DNA from: Candidatus Aminicenantota bacterium
GTDB lineage: Bacteria; Acidobacteriota; Aminicenantia; Aminicenantales; Aminicenantaceae
Length of the DNA stretch: 32,994 nucleotides
Direction: 5' to 3'
NCBI GenBank assembly: GCA_011772475.1
Contig: WVZK01000092.1
Span: 1-32,994 of the forward strand
Of the stretch, positions 14,587 through 22,834 are shown one piece after another (position 1 is the first letter of the stretch; the number at the start of each line of letters is the position of its first letter). Below the pieces are notes generated by a model, which ran no database searches, had not been told where the DNA came from, and saw only the letters and a list, made by a program, of their open reading frames with translations. Position numbers and translations under genes: made by a program.

Positions 14587-14615
14587 TTGACAGCCGATTT
14601 TTATTCCAATATATT
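14587..14615 (+). promoter_or_regulatory. Promoter of the third NTT gene
   Basis: TTGACA (14587-14592), 17 bases, TATATT (14610-14615): an almost ideal sigma70 promoter. The leader to the ATG at 14755 would be about 135 bases. The 478-base gap 14277-14754 also contains a small hairpin CAAGATT-C-AATCTTG (14326-14340) after the kinase-like gene, perhaps a weak terminator, and a 20-codon frame (14680-14742) without a Shine-Dalgarno, which I do not call. Confidence 0.65.
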
Positions 14616-14754
14616 TCTCGTAAATTCAAGATATCTTAGATTGAAAAGTGGGCATTCTGAATTCATTTGTATTTTTGGTATGTCCGAGGTTCGCTTTAAA
14701 GAAGGAGAAAATATCCCAGCAGAAAACCAAGGGGAAATTTAAGGGGAGGAATCA

Positions 14755-16158
14755 ATGAAAAATTTGGGCAATGAAGAGATGGTGCAAACCGGGCAAAAAC
14801 CGCCTGGATTCGCTTATAAAATTCTCAGACTTTTCACAGTCGTCCATCCTGGCGAAGCTTTATCGGTTTTACTTTTAACGCTTAATGTATTTTTTCTCCT
14901 TACGGCCTATTACATCCTAAAACCAATAAGAGATGCCTTAATTGTTGAGGAGTGGGGTGCTAATATTAAACTTTATCTTAACGCTGTTGCAGCGGTTTTG
15001 CTGATATTTGTGGTTAAAATATTCAGCAGCATTGCTTCCAGGTTCCCACGTCAGAAATTAATCACATGGGTAACGCTCTTTTTCATTTCCAATATAGTAA
15101 TTTTCTATATTTTACATTTATCAGGTATTGGACCTGCAGTTTTTGGCATCGGTTTCTTTATTTGGGTAGGCATTTTTAACTTGGTCGTTATTGCTCAATT
15201 CTGGGGTTTTGCCAACGACTTATACACAGAGGAAGAAGGGAAACGCTTATTCCCTTTGATTGCTTTCGGAGCAGTCTTTGGAGGTTTTGCAGGAGGAATG
15301 ATAACTAGTTGGCTTGTGGAGCCTCTTGGAAAATATCAGCTGCTGCTTATATCAGGAGGATTACTGGGAATTTGTATTTTATTTACCTGGATTATTCATA
15401 GAAGAGAGATAAAAAGAATTGAGGCTAAGGTCTCTGAAGTTGGCCAGGAGGAAAAACTAAAGGTAGAAGTACATGAGAGACCCTTAGAAAAGGTAGGAGC
15501 ATTCCAGCTTCTCTTCAAAAATCGATATCTTCTCTACATCGGTTTTTTTGTTCTTTTGATGAACTTTATCAACACCAATGGTGTTTTTATACTAGACAAA
15601 GTAGGCGAAATCGCTGCAGCCAAAGCCACAGAAGCGGAATTTATGACTAAGTTTTATGCAAGCTTCTATAATATCCAGAATCTCTTCGCCATGTTCGTTC
15701 AGCTGTTCGTCGTATCTCGTGTCTTTAAATGGTTTGGAGTAAGAGTGGCGATCTTCATCCTTCCAGTTCTTGCTCTGGGAGGATATTTCTTTGTGGGCCT
15801 TGGAGCAGCTCTGGTATTGGTAAAATGGGTTAAAGCTTTGGAAAATGGTGCTGATTACTCGCTTGTGAACACAGCCCGGCATTCTCTGTTTCTAATCACT
15901 TCAAGAGAAGAAAAATACAAAGCCCAGGCCGTGACAAAAACCTTCTTCCATCGAGCAGGCGATGTGCTTGCTGCCGTGTTTGTTTTCTCATGTACAACTT
16001 TTCTAGCTTTTTTTACCATAGAGAATGTGGCGATGGTCAATGTTGTTCTGGTCTTGATCTGGATAACCATTTGCATTTTAATCTTCAAAGAGCACAAAAG
16101 ACTATCAGAGAAAAAAGCAGAGCTAGGCGTAGAATATTTGAAAACAGATGAAAAGTAG
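14755..16158 (+). CDS. NTT-type nucleotide (ATP/ADP) carrier-like membrane protein without HEAT domain
   Basis: 467 residues with about 12 membrane helices and no soluble C-terminal domain. The helix-1 segment YYILKPIRDALIVEEWG (K56, R59, D60) is the classical NTT signature. FWGFANDLYTEEEGKRLFPLIAFGA and EYKAQ-like REEKYKAQAVTKTFFHRAGD are also family-typical. NTT proteins exchange or import nucleotides across the inner membrane. This copy is closest to a plain transporter. It is a paralogue of the two HEAT fusions at 5828-10872. It sits between secreted kinase-like genes, so export of ATP to the periplasm is a testable idea (inference). GGGAGGA precedes the ATG by about five bases. It ends 20 bases from the convergent lipoprotein gene. 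Confidence 0.85.
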   Translation: MKNLGNEEMVQTGQKPPGFAYKILRLFTVVHPGEALSVLLLTLNVFFLLTAYYILKPIRDALIVEEWGANIKLYLNAVAAVLLIFVVKIFSSIASRFPRQKLITWVTLFFISNIVIFYILHLSGIGPAVFGIGFFIWVGIFNLVVIAQFWGFANDLYTEEEGKRLFPLIAFGAVFGGFAGGMITSWLVEPLGKYQLLLISGGLLGICILFTWIIHRREIKRIEAKVSEVGQEEKLKVEVHERPLEKVGAFQLLFKNRYLLYIGFFVLLMNFINTNGVFILDKVGEIAAAKATEAEFMTKFYASFYNIQNLFAMFVQLFVVSRVFKWFGVRVAIFILPVLALGGYFFVGLGAALVLVKWVKALENGADYSLVNTARHSLFLITSREEKYKAQAVTKTFFHRAGDVLAAVFVFSCTTFLAFFTIENVAMVNVVLVLIWITICILIFKEHKRLSEKKAELGVEYLKTDEK

Positions 16159-16178
16159 GACAGGCAAAGCAAGCAAAA

Positions 16179-17009
16179 TTAGCGCAGGTCTTTGATTTTG
16201 ATGATTCCCCCCTCGCCCTGAGCAATGTACAAATAGCCTTCTTCATCCTTGGCAAGACCTTCCTGGTTGTTCCCGAGGAAAGCATATTCCCTGATTAATT
16301 TCCCCTCAAGAGTTATCTCTACCAGGATGTTGTAAGCATCGCTGACAATGTTTAAATTCCCTGTTTTTCTATCATAATACATGCCTCCAGGATCATCCAT
16401 TTTGAACGGTAGAACCCGGATAATCCTGGCCTCGGCCTCCTCGCCTTGGCTCGACTCAAGGGGAACCAGAATTTCCACTATACAAGCAGGGTCCCATTGA
16501 TTGCCCGCATAGAAAGTCCCGCCTTCAGGATGATCTTTATCAGCGACAAAAGCAATTGATTCAATCCCCTGATCGTAGCCTTCCTGTTTTTGGAGAAAGT
16601 TAGGATTTCCCTGGAATTCTCTGTTTATAGGAAATATTCGGCTGACCTGTCTCTTTTCAGGATCAAATTCCAGGATGACGTCCTCCCCTTCTCTGACGAT
16701 GTATAGAAGCCCTGATTGATGATTGACTGTTATCCCTTCCAAATCCCCGGGAATTTTTAGTCTAAATACAGGGTTTCCGTCAGTCTTTATTTCAGTAATT
16801 TCTCCTTCATCACTCACGACAAAAAGAGTTTTTCTGAGGGGGTGAAAACAGATACCCGAAGGTTCCACAAAGCTTTGCTGGTCAATGTTTACTCCATACC
16901 CAGGAATTCCCAGCCAATCTGCAGGAAATCGGATCGTCGGTGAATTTTCTTCTGGCGAACAACTGGCTAACAAAATTAAAGCGCCAAGCAAAAAAAGCTT
17001 TATTTTCAT
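16179..17009 (-). CDS. Lipoprotein with SdiA-regulated/YjiK-like beta-propeller
   Basis: The track start is 17027, but I choose the ATG at 17009. It gives a clean lipoprotein signal (MKIKLFLLGALILLASCSPE, lipobox LASC) with AGGA six bases upstream, and the earlier ATG overlaps the promoter -10 box. The mature part is a repeat-built propeller: PSGICFHPLRKTLFVVSDEG, GDLEGITVNHQSGLLYIVRE, GGMYYDRKTGNLNIVSDAYN, QEGLAKDEEGYLYIAQGEGG. These match the SdiA-regulated (YjiK) family, related to extracellular phytase-like propellers. Catalytic function is not shown. It is about 277 residues, membrane-anchored and probably periplasmic. It converges on the third NTT gene. Confidence 0.75.
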   Translation of the reverse strand: MKIKLFLLGALILLASCSPEENSPTIRFPADWLGIPGYGVNIDQQSFVEPSGICFHPLRKTLFVVSDEGEITEIKTDGNPVFRLKIPGDLEGITVNHQSGLLYIVREGEDVILEFDPEKRQVSRIFPINREFQGNPNFLQKQEGYDQGIESIAFVADKDHPEGGTFYAGNQWDPACIVEILVPLESSQGEEAEARIIRVLPFKMDDPGGMYYDRKTGNLNIVSDAYNILVEITLEGKLIREYAFLGNNQEGLAKDEEGYLYIAQGEGGIIKIKDLR

Positions 17010-17025
17010 TCCCAATCCTTTTTTC

Positions 17026-17054
17026 ATTATAAGCCAACGGGATCAGACTTGCAA
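17026..17054 (-). promoter_or_regulatory. Promoter of the lipoprotein gene, -35 inside a repeat
   Basis: On the minus strand TTGCAA (17054-17049), 17 bases, perfect TATAAT (17031-17026). The -10 overlaps the track's proposed ATG (17027), so translation from there would need a different promoter. The -35 lies inside the repeat end at 17038-17061. Confidence 0.55.
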
Positions 17055-17254
17055 AACTTGAGTTTTTGTCAAGAAATCAAGCAAAAGCTAGAACTTAAAG
17101 GTAATAAACAGAAGCTCAGTTCTGCAAGTTTTACGAGCCTCCCGCTAAATTACTAGCCTTGTCCAAGATTACATATAAAGGTCTCACCGCCATGGCCGCA
17201 AATTATCAAAGCTCAGGTTTTCCAAGTTTTGCAAGTTCTTCAAGCTTGATCCCA
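17038..17254. repeat. Repeat element with GGGATCAGACTTGCAAAACTTG-type inverted ends
   Basis: The left end (17039-17061) reads GGGATCAGACTTGCAAAACT. The right end (17222-17254) is its inverse, CCAAGTTTTGCAAG, then about ten extra bases, then TTGATCCC. Total length is about 217 bases, close to the 215-base element at 5610-5824, and the ends are of the same type. A further partial copy (TGCAAGTTTTA) is at 17123. The interior has no gene. It fills most of the 329-base gap between the divergent lipoprotein and kinase genes. Confidence 0.55.
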
Positions 17255-17265
17255 AATTTTTTGGT

Positions 17266-17294
17266 TTGATTTTTTTTAAAAATGTAATTATATT
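17266..17294 (+). promoter_or_regulatory. Promoter of the tandem secreted kinase genes
   Basis: TTGATT (17266-17271), 17 bases, TATATT (17289-17294). The start would be near 17301, 38 bases before the ATG at 17339. The promoter begins just beyond the right end of the repeat at 17038-17254. Confidence 0.55.
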
Positions 17295-17338
17295 ATTAGA
17301 AAAATTTGAGGGGCAGTGTGAAACATGGAGGAATAGAA

Positions 17339-18172
17339 ATGAGACGGAAAATATTTCTTACCGTAGCTCTATTCATTTTTGCCAGCCAAAGCAATGTAGT
17401 CTACGGGCAGTTCACCCCTGATGAAATTGCTCAAAGGCAAGAAATAGAAGAATTTCTCAAAACTGCAGAGATCGTGAGATTCGAGGACATACCAGAAGGC
17501 GTTACAAAGCCAATCAGGCTCTTCTTAAAAAAAGGAGACGTTGAAATGAGCGGGGCCTGGAAAAATCCCAAGGGGATGCAAAAGGGCTTTCTTGAGGGAT
17601 GGCAGTATGAAATCGCAGCTTACGAGATGGATAAACTTCTGGAACTAAACTTGGTTCCACCCACAGTCGAGAGGATATTCAACAAGAAAAAAGGCTCCCT
17701 TCAGTTTTGGGTCGATGTTCAATTCAGTGAGCTCACTGTATTCGAACAAAAAATCGGGATTCCTCGTTCAAAATTCGAACACAAGGAGAATATGAAATAT
17801 TTAACGAGGGCTTTTGACTGCTTGATTGCGAACGATGATCGAACGCAGCAGAATATCCTCTACACCAAAGATTGGCGCGCGATTTTGATAGACCATTCTC
17901 GCTCTTTCCGGTCAAGCAAGAAATACACCAAGAAACTCATGTTTGGGAAAACAGGATTGAAAAAAGCCGGTGGTCGGCCCCAGCTCTTCAGGCGACTTCC
18001 TAGGGCTTTTGTGGAAAAGGTCAAAGCTCTGAACTATGATAATATAAAAAATGCTGTAGGTCCCTATTTAGAGGACAAGGAGATCAAAGCTATCCTTATC
18101 CGTAAGGAGCTTCTTCTTAAAGAAATAGAGGAGATGGTAAAGGAACAGGGCGAAGATAAGGTCTTATATTAA
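17339..18172 (+). CDS. Secreted atypical kinase (PI3/PI4- or FAM20-like fold), copy 2
   Basis: 277 residues from the ATG at 17339, which has GGAGG seven bases upstream. The track's TTG at 17306 adds 11 residues ahead of a complete signal peptide (MRRKIFLTVALFIFASQS... cleavage near VYG-Q). Kinase-like features in order: beta-3 lysine GAWK (K75); helix YEIAAYEMDKLLELNLVPPT with E111 in VER; GSLQFWV hinge; catalytic segment ANDDRTQQN (D167, N172); metal-binding ILIDHSRSF (D185). The last two match the D-R-x-x-x-N and I-D-H/F-G pattern of PI3/PI4-type and FAM20-type kinases. The substrate is unknown. It would act in the periplasm or beyond. It is 77 bases ahead of a close paralogue and likely co-transcribed. 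Confidence 0.72.
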   Translation: MRRKIFLTVALFIFASQSNVVYGQFTPDEIAQRQEIEEFLKTAEIVRFEDIPEGVTKPIRLFLKKGDVEMSGAWKNPKGMQKGFLEGWQYEIAAYEMDKLLELNLVPPTVERIFNKKKGSLQFWVDVQFSELTVFEQKIGIPRSKFEHKENMKYLTRAFDCLIANDDRTQQNILYTKDWRAILIDHSRSFRSSKKYTKKLMFGKTGLKKAGGRPQLFRRLPRAFVEKVKALNYDNIKNAVGPYLEDKEIKAILIRKELLLKEIEEMVKEQGEDKVLY

Positions 18173-18249
18173 TATATAAATTCAATTAATTCAGGATACA
18201 TTTTAGAAAAATCAGGCGGAAAATCAAAATTAAAAAGGAGGAGAGAAAA

Positions 18250-19086
18250 ATGAAAAAAAGACTGATTATCTTTTTCGGTTTGGTGCTTGTTTTAGGATTT
18301 AGTTTCCAATCCATAGCTCAATTCACCAAAGAAGAGGCGGCAGACAGGGAGAAATGGGAAGAATTCCTCAAGACAGCAGAAATTATCGCTCAAGAACAAC
18401 CATTCGATAAACGAGAAGCTGTGACCGAGCCCTGGGTCCTCACTCTGGAAAAAGACGGAGTCAAAAATAAAGCCATATGGAAAGATGTACAAGGCCGGGC
18501 AAAAGGATTTATGGAAAGCTGGAAATGGGAAATTGCTGCCTACCTTTTAGATAAGCATTTGGGCTTGAATATGGTTCCGCCCACAGTGGAAAGAAGATTC
18601 CAGGGAAATCGCGGCTCCTGCCAATTATGGATTAAATCGATGATGAGTCTCAAGAAAAAATTCGAGGAAAAAATTAAGACTCCCTCTATTAAAGTTTTTT
18701 ATTGGAATAGAGCCTTCTACAAACAGCGGGCTTTTGATAACTTAATTGCTAACGAAGATAGACATCAAAATCAATATCTCATCACCGATGATTGGCGCAT
18801 GATCCTAATTGACCACTCCCGGTCGTTCCGGACTGCCAAGAAATTTACCAAAAAACTCATCTATGACGAAAAATACAAAGAAGGCCCAACGTTTATCATG
18901 AGGGAACTTCCCCGCGATCTTTACGAGAAGATAAAATCCCTGAATGCTGAGGTGATAAAAGGCGTCGTCGGAGAATATCTGACAGATAGCGAAATCGAGG
19001 CAGTGCTTATCCGGAAGGACTTGATAGTCAATTGGATTGAGGATCGCATCAAACAAATGGGGGAAGATAAAGTCTTATACGATTAG
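18250..19086 (+). CDS. Secreted atypical kinase (PI3/PI4- or FAM20-like fold), copy 3
   Basis: 278 residues with a signal peptide (MKKRLIIFFGLVLVLGFSFQ, cleavage near SIA-Q) and a strong GGAGGAG Shine-Dalgarno. It aligns along its full length with the protein at 17339-18172. Key residues: AIWK (K78), VER (E114), catalytic ANEDRHQNQ (D170, R171, H172) and ILIDHSRSF (D188). DRH is the canonical PI3K/FAM20 form, but the residue five after D is Q instead of N; the Asn sits one place earlier. The copies thus differ in metal-binding detail, which may mean different specificity. The 3' end overlaps the convergent HATPase gene by four bases. Confidence 0.72.
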   Translation: MKKRLIIFFGLVLVLGFSFQSIAQFTKEEAADREKWEEFLKTAEIIAQEQPFDKREAVTEPWVLTLEKDGVKNKAIWKDVQGRAKGFMESWKWEIAAYLLDKHLGLNMVPPTVERRFQGNRGSCQLWIKSMMSLKKKFEEKIKTPSIKVFYWNRAFYKQRAFDNLIANEDRHQNQYLITDDWRMILIDHSRSFRTAKKFTKKLIYDEKYKEGPTFIMRELPRDLYEKIKSLNAEVIKGVVGEYLTDSEIEAVLIRKDLIVNWIEDRIKQMGEDKVLYD

Positions 19087-19505
19087 ATAGAGGACTGCGC
19101 TTCTTTAATTGTTTTATAAATAGTAAGAACGTTCTGATCTTTCTCCCGCTTGTAATCAAATCCATCCATAAGCTTGCGGGAAAGGAAAACTCCTAATCCA
19201 CCTTTTTTCTCGCTCTTGATTATCTCCCGGATATTAGGCTCCTCCAATCCTCTAGGATCAAACGGAACGCCCCAATCCCTTATTTCCAGATACATCTTTC
19301 CCTCGTCCAACCAAATCTTAAGAAAGATCTCGCCTTTATTATTAGGATAAGCATACCTGATAATATTTACACATATCTCCAGGAGCGCGAGTTCTATCTT
19401 AAAGTAATCCTTATCTGAAACACTCAATCCTTCCAAGTTTTGCTTCAAAAAAGTCCTCATCTTATCTAACTCAGCTAAATCACTTGCGATTTTTATTGTA
19501 TTCAT
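19083..19505 (-). CDS. RsbW/SpoIIAB-like anti-sigma factor serine kinase (HATPase)
   Basis: A 140-residue cytosolic GHKL ATPase. The N-box is KIELALLEICVNIIRYAYP (about residues 36-55), the G1 box is RDWGVPFDP and the G2 box is KKGGLGVFLSRKLMD. Single-domain HATPases of this size phosphorylate STAS antagonists and bind sigma factors. The STAS protein (10905-11255) and PP2C phosphatase (3869-5545) in this window could complete the switch, though they are in a separate operon. No sigma factor is seen. Its own promoter lies at 19599-19627. It is the last gene of the minus-strand group 27070-19083, and its stop overlaps that of the convergent kinase gene. Confidence 0.85.
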   Translation of the reverse strand: MNTIKIASDLAELDKMRTFLKQNLEGLSVSDKDYFKIELALLEICVNIIRYAYPNNKGEIFLKIWLDEGKMYLEIRDWGVPFDPRGLEEPNIREIIKSEKKGGLGVFLSRKLMDGFDYKREKDQNVLTIYKTIKEAQSSI

Positions 19506-19598
19506 CCTCGTTTTCTTTTTACTCTATCCTCATCTTGGTTCTATCTTCTCGACTTTGAGGGAAAGAAGTTTTTGTTTTCCTCCGCTTGGCTCTTGGAT

Positions 19599-19627
19599 AA
19601 TTTATACAAAAGAAAAAGTGATGTCAA
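19599..19627 (-). promoter_or_regulatory. Promoter of the RsbW-like kinase gene
   Basis: On the minus strand TTGACA (19627-19622) is followed by TATAAATT: TATAAA at spacing 15 or TAAATT at spacing 17. The TTGACATC start is the same as in the promoters at 264-292 and 12060-12088. The leader would be about 85 bases. Confidence 0.5.
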
Positions 19628-19641
19628 ATGCTAAATGAAAT

Positions 19642-22600
19642 CTATTCCAAAAGTTTAATTTCAGAGGCGAAAAGGCCAGTCCATCTATAAGAGGGGTCTA
19701 TTTCAGCAGCTTTTCTAAGGTATTCTCTCGCTCGAATTTTTTCTCCAAGCGCGTCACATGCCATTGAAGCCCAAAGATAATATTGAGGCTTTAATTTCCT
19801 GCTGTGCTCAATCAGGCTCTCACTCTTTAATTTCATCTCATTCAAAAGCCTCTCTGCTTCATTAACCTCCCCGAGTTTTCGCAATGAGAGAGCCTTGTAA
19901 TATGAATGGATTGTGGGAATTCCTGTTGTTTCTACTTTGACTTTGTTGGTATATTTTTCTGCCCTTTGCAAATTCCCCATCTTTTCATAACATAATCCTA
20001 TAAAGAAATATTCTCTTGTGAATAAAGGATGCAGCGGTCTCCCCGTTCCTAAGTTTTCTGGATATTGCATAGCTTCGAAAAAGTCATCAATCGCTTTTTT
20101 GTATTTTCCGTTCTTCATATAAGAATAGGCTCTTCCCAGGTGAGCGAGTACAAATACTTCCCTTGCACCTGTCCAGCCTTCCCAGGGAAGGAAAGTATTG
20201 CTCTTCAATATTTTAAATGCTTTTGAGTATTGTTCGGTGTCCACATAATATTGCGCTCTTTTGAGCACGTAATTGAAGTTCTTCTTTACAGCACGAGGAG
20301 CCTCCCTATAAAGTTTCTTTCTTGCAGAGTGGTCCTTGGTTAAAGCGTATAATTCATCAATAGCCAAATAAAGACGATAATCATCTGAGGAAAAAGAGAG
20401 CGCCCTTTCATACAGCGCTAGAGCCCTCTCATAATCTCTAAGCTTCTTCCAATAAATCTCTCCAAGGTTTCTGTAGATAGTCGGAAACTCAGGTGAAAAA
20501 TCTGCTGCATTTTTATAGTATTCCAATCCTTCTTCCCATCTCAGCTTAGCCACAAGAAGATTTCCAAGATAGTAGTGCGCTTTCCAATCAGAAAGATTAT
20601 ATTCTATAGCAAGCTTCAGCACACTCTCGGTTTCAACTCTAAAGGGAAAGATATAATCTGGACTGCAGGCTACTGCTTTTTTAAAGTATGCTGCTGCCTC
20701 CTCTTTTCGCCCGACTTTGTCGTTAAAGAATCCTAAATAGTAATAAATGATAGGATAATCTCCGGCGTTTAGATTCTCGCTATAAATCTCGAGCACACGT
20801 ATGGCGTCCTCTGTTAGGTTCATTTCTGAATAATCACTGGCCGCTTCAATATAATATTCTGGATCCGCCCTTAAAATATCAAGCTCGCTTTCTCCGGAGA
20901 GCAACTCCTTCTCCAAAAGTGCAACAGGCGAAATCGGGTCCTCTTTTAAAGCTGAATCTATGAGTGTTTCAGCACCTCTATTATTGTTAAGATGTCTTTC
21001 CGCGGCGGCAAGCATGACTCTTGCTTTCAAACCGACGGGATTATTTCTGATTGCATCTCTCAACAGTTCTCTTGCTCTTCTATAGTTTTTCTTTTTAAAC
21101 TCAAGAGCAGCAAGAAGATAAGGAGCAACATGCCTGTAAGACGCCCTTCTGGAGACCATGTAAAGATCCTCCTCTGAACCCTGTGTGATTCCAAGCTTTA
21201 TTTTAGAAAGAGCTCTATAATAGCGAGCCGTATGATCGTCTTCATTTCTTTTGAGCACTCTTTCAAACAGGTCAAGCGCTTCTTTAGTTTTTCCTGTTTT
21301 GTAATAAAGTATTCCAAGCCATTTAAGGGAAGGAGAAAATTCAGGGTCCTTCTCGAGTGCCTTCATGAAATAGTACATGGCTCCCTCTGAGTCCCAGTGC
21401 TTCATCGAATAATAACCTTTGAGGAAAATTATCTCCGCCGAATCGCTCTCCTGCATTGAAAAGTCTGGCTGGAGCTCAGGAGGGGAAACCTCTTTTTTCT
21501 CTGTCGTGTAGTCTATTATTTTCTGCCCGTATTGATCCAGGAACTCAAGCGTGTAAATTCCCCGGCTTTCTCTCGAGAAAATCTCCTGTTTATAAGAACC
21601 ATCGGGAGAGATATCTAGCCTCTTTGAAAATATCTGCCTTTCTCCGCGGGAAAGTCTAACTTCAGCATTATTGAATGCCCTCGTAGTATTAAGAGCGATA
21701 AAGACTCCTTCCTCTCTTAGCTCCAGGTTCAGAGCAGCATCTGGATTTGCCTTTACAAACCCGTGCATATTCTTTAATGGATACCACCACTCATCCCATT
21801 CCTCGACAAGATGGGGCTCGAAAATCCAGGTATCGCCCTGAGTTAGAAGTCTTCCTGCCTGGATCTCGATATACTGACCATCTTCATCTGTAAGAATATC
21901 CTCCCAAATAGTGCCGCTGGGAGCTGTTCCCCAAGTCCAGAATTTCTTCCCAGGACTCTGATATCTCGAAGCATAATGAGCTGTGCCGTTATCTTTCTCG
22001 TAATTGTAGGCACCGTTATAATCTCCAGGGGTTCCGCAGAAATAATCGTGAGCATTGGCTGTATTCTTATACCAGGAAACATCTTTTCCTTGATAGATAG
22101 GCCAGGGCTTTGGGCTCTTTCTGCTTCCAGCATAAGTGTATTCAGCAGGAGGGAAAACAACTCTTGTCTCCCTTCTGGCATGGGTAGCAGCATTTGCCCA
22201 GAAATACCCGTTGTTATGAGTAAGCGTCCTGTTGTAAAGCCTTATCCTGGTTTTGAAGTAAGACCTGCCGGGAAAAATGCTTATGAAAACTTCCCACTTC
22301 ATCCTTCTCACCCACTCTTCTGTCCCGACCACACAGGTAATGCTCCCGTCAGCATTATTGAGAATCTTGTAATTTACTGGCGAGAACGTGTTTACAGTAT
22401 GGCCCAGGGTTGGAAAGTTCCACTCAATCCCGCCAGAAAGCCAGGCACCTCTTAGGGCTACAAGACCCGGCTTTATCACCCGATTGTGATAGATGAAGTC
22501 AAAATTGTTGTTTGTTTTGTCGATAGCAGCAAGAATCCTTCCTCCCACATCGGGCAGGATCATAAGTTGGATGTAATCGTTTTCCATCACAACTACTCTG

Positions 22601-22815
22601 TATTGTCCTGTAATTTTCTCACGGGTTATGTCAGTCTGCATCGGATAAGGATAAACCCTTAAATTCCATAGAGGAGGGCTCGGGTCGTCAGGACCTGTAT
22701 AGTATGTGGGAATATTCATCTCAATTTCTTTTACCGACACTTCTCCTGAAACCGAGAGGCATATGATAAGAATCGCCGGGATTATCACTATTAAAAGAAA
22801 GATCTTTCTTTTCAT
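19642..22815 (-). CDS. Secreted DUF5107 domain protein with TPR repeats
   Basis: About 1057 residues. I start at ATG 22815 (AGGTGG five bases upstream) and not at the track's GTG 22824. A signal peptide (MKRKIFLLIVIIPAILIICL) comes first. Residues about 30-340 are a DUF5107 domain (LMILPDVGGRILAAIDKTNN, GLVALRGAWLSGGIEWNFPT, GYFWANAATHA), which resembles carbohydrate-enzyme beta-sandwich proteins; no catalytic role is shown. From about 470 to the end are many TPR motifs (SPSLKWLGILYYKTGKTKEA, YYLGFFNDKVGRKEEAAAYF, RNLGEIYWKKLRDYERALAL), a scaffold for protein binding. It is probably periplasmic or surface-exposed. It shares orientation with the NHL and kinase genes upstream but has its own promoter. 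Confidence 0.82.
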   Translation of the reverse strand: MKRKIFLLIVIIPAILIICLSVSGEVSVKEIEMNIPTYYTGPDDPSPPLWNLRVYPYPMQTDITREKITGQYRVVVMENDYIQLMILPDVGGRILAAIDKTNNNFDFIYHNRVIKPGLVALRGAWLSGGIEWNFPTLGHTVNTFSPVNYKILNNADGSITCVVGTEEWVRRMKWEVFISIFPGRSYFKTRIRLYNRTLTHNNGYFWANAATHARRETRVVFPPAEYTYAGSRKSPKPWPIYQGKDVSWYKNTANAHDYFCGTPGDYNGAYNYEKDNGTAHYASRYQSPGKKFWTWGTAPSGTIWEDILTDEDGQYIEIQAGRLLTQGDTWIFEPHLVEEWDEWWYPLKNMHGFVKANPDAALNLELREEGVFIALNTTRAFNNAEVRLSRGERQIFSKRLDISPDGSYKQEIFSRESRGIYTLEFLDQYGQKIIDYTTEKKEVSPPELQPDFSMQESDSAEIIFLKGYYSMKHWDSEGAMYYFMKALEKDPEFSPSLKWLGILYYKTGKTKEALDLFERVLKRNEDDHTARYYRALSKIKLGITQGSEEDLYMVSRRASYRHVAPYLLAALEFKKKNYRRARELLRDAIRNNPVGLKARVMLAAAERHLNNNRGAETLIDSALKEDPISPVALLEKELLSGESELDILRADPEYYIEAASDYSEMNLTEDAIRVLEIYSENLNAGDYPIIYYYLGFFNDKVGRKEEAAAYFKKAVACSPDYIFPFRVETESVLKLAIEYNLSDWKAHYYLGNLLVAKLRWEEGLEYYKNAADFSPEFPTIYRNLGEIYWKKLRDYERALALYERALSFSSDDYRLYLAIDELYALTKDHSARKKLYREAPRAVKKNFNYVLKRAQYYVDTEQYSKAFKILKSNTFLPWEGWTGAREVFVLAHLGRAYSYMKNGKYKKAIDDFFEAMQYPENLGTGRPLHPLFTREYFFIGLCYEKMGNLQRAEKYTNKVKVETTGIPTIHSYYKALSLRKLGEVNEAERLLNEMKLKSESLIEHSRKLKPQYYLWASMACDALGEKIRAREYLRKAAEIDPSYRWTGLFASEIKLLE

Positions 22816-22834
22816 TTTTTCCACCTAAATCCAG

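Noticed and set aside
14680-14742. 20-codon frame just before the third NTT gene
   Set aside because: No Shine-Dalgarno at its ATG and no attenuator-like hairpin after it; probably chance.
21976-22455. 159-codon plus-strand ORF
   Set aside because: It lies wholly inside the DUF5107 gene on the other strand, has no ribosome site and no protein-like motif.
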